Origin: Plantago elongata
Taxonomy: Eukaryota; Streptophyta; Magnoliopsida; Lamiales; Plantaginaceae
Direction: 5' to 3'
Length of the DNA stretch: 64,000 nucleotides
NCBI GenBank assembly: GCA_036897095.1
Contig: JAYMSP010000003.1
Coordinates: 1 to 64,000 of the forward strand
The notes beneath the pieces were generated by a model. The model ran no database searches. It worked only from the letters and a program-made list of their open reading frames with translations, and was not told the origin of the DNA. This document shows, in pieces, positions 59,650 to 64,000 of the stretch. Position numbers and translations under genes: made by a program. Positions within the stretch are counted from its first letter, which is position 1, and every line of letters begins with the position of its first letter.

Positions 59650-60780
59650 CCAAAAAAAAAATTCTCTCACTTCCTTATCAAGGTGATCTGCAACTGAATT
59701 TTCTTCTCAGTAGATAAAAGAGAACTTGATTTGCTCCAATTGCTTTAGTAGTTTTGTAATGTTTCCAAGTAATAGGTACTGGTGTGGTGTTGATGCATGC
59801 CTGTTTAAACAATAAATAAGAAATTTAGAGTCAGTTTGTATACAAACTTTTGTTATGTTGTCCATAAGGTAAAGTTTTAATCCATGCTTTAAAGCTAATA
59901 GTTCTGATGTATTATGATTCGTGTTTTCAATAAAGTGGGAACTAGCTTTAACAAAGTGCCCGGTATTATTTCTAATAATTGCTCCAGTACCAGCATTTTT
60001 ATTAGGCAATATTGATCCATCGATATTTAAGGTGTTGTGCTAAAGATCCGGTTTTCATTTTTACACACATGTGGTTTTCTTTCTTTGCAGGATAGCAAAT
60101 TTTGTTTTCTTTAGGGTATTTAACAAAATAGTATGGTACTTATGTTCACTAATATTTTCTTGTCGAAATTTTTTGTTATTTTTAAATTTCTAAATGATCC
60201 TATAAGAAATAATGATTTGTATCTGGGTTTCAAAGTTATGGGACATATGAAATATAATATTCATAATTATTTGTTGAGTTTGTTGTCTTATGTTTAACCA
60301 TTTTGTGAGTCGAAGTGTTGCCGGACATTGAAAGAAAATGTGTTGAATGGTTTCAGGATGTTGGTTGCAAAGATTGCAGGTTTTTAAGTTTAAAACTTTC
60401 TCTTTGTAAAGTCTATCTGCAGTAGGTAATCTGTTAAGGATAGCAAGCCAAACAAAAAAAATTATTCTAGAGTGGATATTAAGATCCCAAAGTTTGTTCC
60501 AAGGGAGAGCTGACAGTAAGGGTGGTTCTGCTAAGTTAAGTAAAAAAGAGTAAGCTTGTTTAACGTAGATTTCCCCAAGATAGAATGTTGTCAAACAAGA
60601 GAATCCTCTTTTATGTTCTTGTAATGGGATCCCAGGATCTCATAAACAATTTCAATGGGAAGACTTTGTTGAAGTTTTGTAAAATCCAAGTATTGTTCTT
60701 TATAAAATCTGAAATCTGAAATCTTAGTTTGATTAGTATTCATATCCTGAGTGGTATAATTCACAAGGATTTTTCATGGA
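59650..60780 (-). mobile_element. LINE (L1-like with RNase H) 3' fragment
   Basis: On the minus strand a reverse-transcriptase zinc-binding domain (zf-RVT) comes first (60594-60190): NIHSRIIFFVWLAILNRLPT, then CNLCNQHPETIQHIFFQCP, the expected Cys/His pattern. A plant-type RNase H domain (RVT_3) follows in a separate frame (60009-59707): GTGAIIRNNTGHFV, SELLALKHGL (Glu) and IQTDSKFLI (Asp). This order is that of the end of ORF2 in plant L1 elements that carry RNase H. The frames are interrupted between the two domains, and the endonuclease and polymerase parts are missing, so it is a 5'-truncated dead copy. Edges are approximate and no poly(A) tail or target duplication was fixed. Confidence 0.8.
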
Positions 60781-61403
60781 AATTGCTATAAAAAAGTTAA
60801 ATGAGTCTAATAGTATAGTACAAGCATTCTTAATTAATACATTATTAATTTACGGAGGGTAAATATCTCAAATAAAATTAAAGTATACTAAGTCTGGAGT
60901 TTTAGAAATAGTTCTTCCATAAAATCTAAGATAGTTCAAATCTATTGAAATTATAAGTTAAACAATATCTATAAAATAAAATTTAATAAAATATTATAAT
61001 GGTTTGATTTATTTATCGTAACCGATTTGTATCACATTATATATTTGTTAATTTGTTTGATTATAGCTCATGTGTCATCAGTGGTTTCATGCCTAAATCG
61101 GAAAAAAGGGTCGGAGTTGGATCAAACTATATTCTCCTTTGTTTTCTAATAATTCATCATTCTAATCTATAAAATACACATAGTTATGTACAAGCTAGAG
61201 TTCCTACAATTCATCAGAAACTATATGAGTTTAGACTTTTACAGCAGCAGTTCCAAATGAATAACATCAGGCCTTGCCCGATAGAAAACGGAAATTTGTT
61301 GCATCACGGGGCAGATTCTCTATCACATTTCCTCTTATGACAGCGGTAAACTATATGATGTTTCTAATCCCTAATTAAGCTATAGATCTAAAAGAATGAT
61401 GCA
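60781..61403. other. Intergenic, 3' flank of the LRR kinase gene
   Basis: AT-rich DNA between the LINE fragment and the stop codon of the minus-strand kinase gene. The right part must be the kinase 3' untranslated region. Nothing else seen. Confidence 0.5.
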
Positions 61404-63410
61404 TCAGGTAGCTTGTACCTCTTCAACACTCCTTATAGCCTCCCTCATTTCTATCCTCTCACTGTGATCACTCATAGTGCAAGCTGCTCCAATGCGCATC
61501 ATCTTTTCCATCTGTTCAAGCGAGCTATCTGTAATGTTTGCAATCTCTGGATCAACTAGTTCTATGAGTCTATCTTCGGAAATGGCTTGTCTGACCCATT
61601 GCACAACATCAGTTCCACCCTTTTGATTGTTCAAGTATTGAGAAGGATATTTCCTTGTCATGGTTTCAAGAATGACTATACCTAGACAATAGACATCACT
61701 TTTTGGAGATAATTGTTGGTACAGCACAGCTTCAGGGCATTTATACGAAAACAAGGCATGTACTGAGTGAGTGTTACTTATCAATGAATATAACGCATAA
61801 TCTGTCAGAAGTGGCTCGTAGGTTGGAGATAGAAGTATGTTGCTTGACTTGAGATTTCCGTGTGGCAGCTCATAATTTGCAAACTCAGTATGAAGGAATC
61901 CCATCCCACGAGCAATTCCCTTAATGATTTTAAGGCGTGTTGGCCAAGTGAGATCTGCATCAGTCTGTCCAGGATCACCTGAGGTAGCAAAGTGCATCAG
62001 TTTATGTTTAAGAATCAATAAATATATACAATGGCATACCAATGGAGAGATGGTGCGACATATGTTACATAACAAATCCATAAGAACTAGTGTTGAAATG
62101 ATATTACCATGTAACATAAGCATTAAGCTTCCTTTTGAAACAAACTCAGAAACCAAGAGCTTTTCTTCTCTACGAAAATGGTAAGCCAATGGTGGCAGGA
62201 TGTTCCGGTGCCTTATCCTTCCCATTCTTCTTACTTCTGCATCAAATGCATCTCTGTTGAGCTTATTCATATCCCTGAACCTCTTCACAACAACTGACAC
62301 CCCGTTAGACATTATTGCTTTGTAGGCTGATCCCATACCCCCACTACCAAGAACCTCAGCTGCAGCCTTCATCAAATCCTGCAACCCGAAAACTCCCTTT
62401 TCTTCATTGACAACCACAAGATCACTTGACCCTTTTGAAGAGCCTCTTCTCGAAGATGATTGCGAGACACTCCTCTCACTGTAGTGTTCTCCTTTCCTGA
62501 TGGAGCTCTGACTTCTTTTAGGCATGTGCAATTGCACTACCTCCTCTCTGTTCTCTTTTCCAATAACGCTGAATTTTTCTTCCTTTTCCCTGGCCTTGTT
62601 GAAAAGTATGGTTAGTACTAAAACACCTACCACAATGCCTAATACAACCCATTTTGGGCCTGAAGAGTTTTGCTGCTCAACAGGTGCTGCTGCATTTGCT
62701 TGTTCACATCTCCTGGACAATACGAAACCGCATAGTCCAGGATTTCCCTCAAAAGATCTAGCTCCAAATCTTGACATGTTGGCAGGGATCTCTCCTTCCA
62801 GTCTATTGTTAGACAGATTGATTCTCCTTAAGGAACTCTGTGTAATCGAAGGGATAGGACCTGAGAACAAATTATCTTCCAAAGAAAGGTCCTCCAGATT
62901 CACTAGGCTCGTGATCGATGCTGGAATGGGTCCATCAAACCTGTTCCGGCCAAGCTCAAGTTTCTTGAGAGATTTCATGTTGTTAAAGAAGTCTTGGGGT
63001 ATCTGATCTATGAACTGATTACCATATAGAAACAATGATCGTAGTGATGTGAGGCGATTGAATTCGGGTATAGGACCCGAAAAGCTATTGTTCTCAAGGC
63101 TAATGACTCTAAGTCTCCTGAGCATTGCCAATGACTCAATGTCAATATCCTGAGAAGCACCAGAAAGACCAAGGTTGGAAAGTATTACAGCTGAAACATT
63201 CTGACCACCGCCTTCTTCACAGTCTATGCCTCTCCATCTATCCTGGCATGGATGAGTGTTCCTACGCCAAGTGGCATCTAGGGCGGATGAATTTCTCAAC
63301 CCATCTTTGAATTCCAGGAGAGGAATGTCCTCACCTATTGCAACAGACACACGCGCAAGGAGGAGGAGGAAGGTAGAGGAGATAAGAATAAGGCGAACGG
63401 CAATGGCCAT
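61404..63410 (-). CDS. LRR receptor-like pseudokinase, pollen receptor-like kinase (PRK) type
   Basis: Two exons, 63410-62108 and 61978-61404, give 625 residues. The intron (61979-62107, GT-AG) is 129 bp and stop-free, so the unspliced frame also reads through; splicing is favoured because it joins LMLHG to DPGQTDADLTWPTRLKI as in PRK proteins. Parts: signal peptide (1-24), LRR N-terminal cap (WRRNTHPCQDRWRGIDC), about five to six LRRs (95-210), Cys pair near 227-235, membrane helix (about 254-270), basic/Ser-rich juxtamembrane, kinase domain from about 340. The glycine loop is LGSGGMG (354-360) and Lys376 is kept, but HRD is HGN (474-476) and DFG is DYA (494-496). PRK-family kinases typically look so and are weak or inactive; they act as co-receptors in pollen-tube growth signalling. 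Tissue of expression cannot be judged here. Confidence 0.92.
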   Translation of the reverse strand: MAIAVRLILISSTFLLLLARVSVAIGEDIPLLEFKDGLRNSSALDATWRRNTHPCQDRWRGIDCEEGGGQNVSAVILSNLGLSGASQDIDIESLAMLRRLRVISLENNSFSGPIPEFNRLTSLRSLFLYGNQFIDQIPQDFFNNMKSLKKLELGRNRFDGPIPASITSLVNLEDLSLEDNLFSGPIPSITQSSLRRINLSNNRLEGEIPANMSRFGARSFEGNPGLCGFVLSRRCEQANAAAPVEQQNSSGPKWVVLGIVVGVLVLTILFNKAREKEEKFSVIGKENREEVVQLHMPKRSQSSIRKGEHYSERSVSQSSSRRGSSKGSSDLVVVNEEKGVFGLQDLMKAAAEVLGSGGMGSAYKAIMSNGVSVVVKRFRDMNKLNRDAFDAEVRRMGRIRHRNILPPLAYHFRREEKLLVSEFVSKGSLMLMLHGNIISTLVLMDLLCNICRTISPLVCHCIYLLILKHKLMHFATSGDPGQTDADLTWPTRLKIIKGIARGMGFLHTEFANYELPHGNLKSSNILLSPTYEPLLTDYALYSLISNTHSVHALFSYKCPEAVLYQQLSPKSDVYCLGIVILETMTRKYPSQYLNNQKGGTDVVQWVRQAISEDRLIELVDPEIANITDSSLEQMEKMMRIGAACTMSDHSERIEMREAIRSVEEVQAT

Positions 63411-64000
63411 AATGAATGAAGGTTCTTACCGAATCGATTGATCCTCCCTTGGAACGGATGAAAAATTCTAAAACCGTTTCTTGGGAGGAGCTTGGTGTGG
63501 TTTTGTTTGTGTTTGGATATGAAATGATGTGTCATGCTGAATATGTTGTTGTGTGGTATACTGATGGCTTATGTTGGCGCAAAAAGATTGGTGATGGAAA
63601 AACTTTCAGCTTTTTATCAGAATGCCAAGACTTTAGAGGTAGATAGAGGTGAGGCTTATTTTGAATTTATCAGAGGACATGAGATAAATCAGGCTACTTC
63701 CATTCTATCTAAATCCACATTTCCTGAAAATAGGCATTAACTTCTAGATATCCTGCACATACTCTATGAAATTTGCAAAAGTTAATGTCTGACAGTCTGA
63801 CTTAGTATTGACAAACAATCTAATTGCACTAGATTCTTTACCAAATCATTATATAGGTATTTGATAATGTTCATGTTAACACTGAATGTTCATGTTAACA
63901 TTGATGGTGAGTTGAAAATGGCTTCTAAGTTTAATACAGGGAGTAAAATGTATTAGTAACAATTATAAAGAGATTAATAAAATTACGAAGGCATATAGTA
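63411..64000. other. Upstream region of the LRR kinase gene
   Basis: Promoter side of the minus-strand kinase gene. The short plus-strand frames here start in its leader and show no domain. TGTTCATGTTAACA-type words repeat near 63868-63900 as a small local duplication. Confidence 0.5.

Overview
This window is nuclear DNA from a flowering plant, most likely a eudicot. The genes have many short GT-AG introns, intergenic DNA is AT-rich, and the small transposons (Stowaway-like MITE, hAT-like, PIF/Harbinger) are of plant type. The protein set is plant-specific: aleurain with an NPIR vacuolar signal, MAG2, plant ARIADNE ligases, an ITN1/ACD6-like ankyrin-PGG protein and a pollen-receptor-like LRR kinase. 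I cannot name the species.

Layout. 103-585 (+) holds the last two exons of a tubulin-tyrosine-ligase-like (TTLL12-type) gene. 1100-7684 (-) is a 14-exon gene for a membrane plus coiled-coil protein (FIP1-like, tentative). 9.3-20.9 kb (-) is a head-to-tail array of three intronless ARIADNE RBR E3 ligase genes. The first has its C-terminal zinc fingers out of frame, and the third is separated from the second by a decayed PIF/Harbinger transposon. A shared upstream region leads into MAG2 (22003-25439, +), an ER-Golgi tethering subunit. Then come an F-box gene (-), aleurain (-), a strictosidine-synthase-like gene (-), an ankyrin-PGG membrane protein gene (+), a 13-exon VIT/vWA protein gene with a cysteine-rich tail (+), COQ9 (-) and an LRR receptor-like pseudokinase gene (-). 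For every spliced gene I reconstructed exons by hand; all phases join and every exon length agrees with its reading frame.

Mobile and repeated DNA. Two hAT-like elements have 8-bp target duplications and termini packed with CGGAT-type motifs (35171-36073, 40439-40981). There is a Stowaway-like MITE (46167-46421), a second weaker MITE (about 15963-16137), the PIF element (about 16.2-18.4 kb), a PIF-related end inside an intron of the strictosidine-synthase-like gene, a LINE 3' fragment (about 59.65-60.78 kb) and a weak LTR-element fossil near 39.4 kb. COQ9 intron 1 carries a minisatellite with a higher-order (four-unit block, duplicated) organisation.

The genes do not form one pathway. They are mostly ordinary housekeeping or regulatory genes lying side by side; the only functional cluster is the ARIADNE array. 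I did not find a convincing new biological system. The best leads are the ARIADNE array with its frame-broken copy, the higher-order minisatellite, the paired CGGAT-rich hAT elements, the duplicated splice site in MAG2 and the stop-free 129-bp intron in the receptor kinase.
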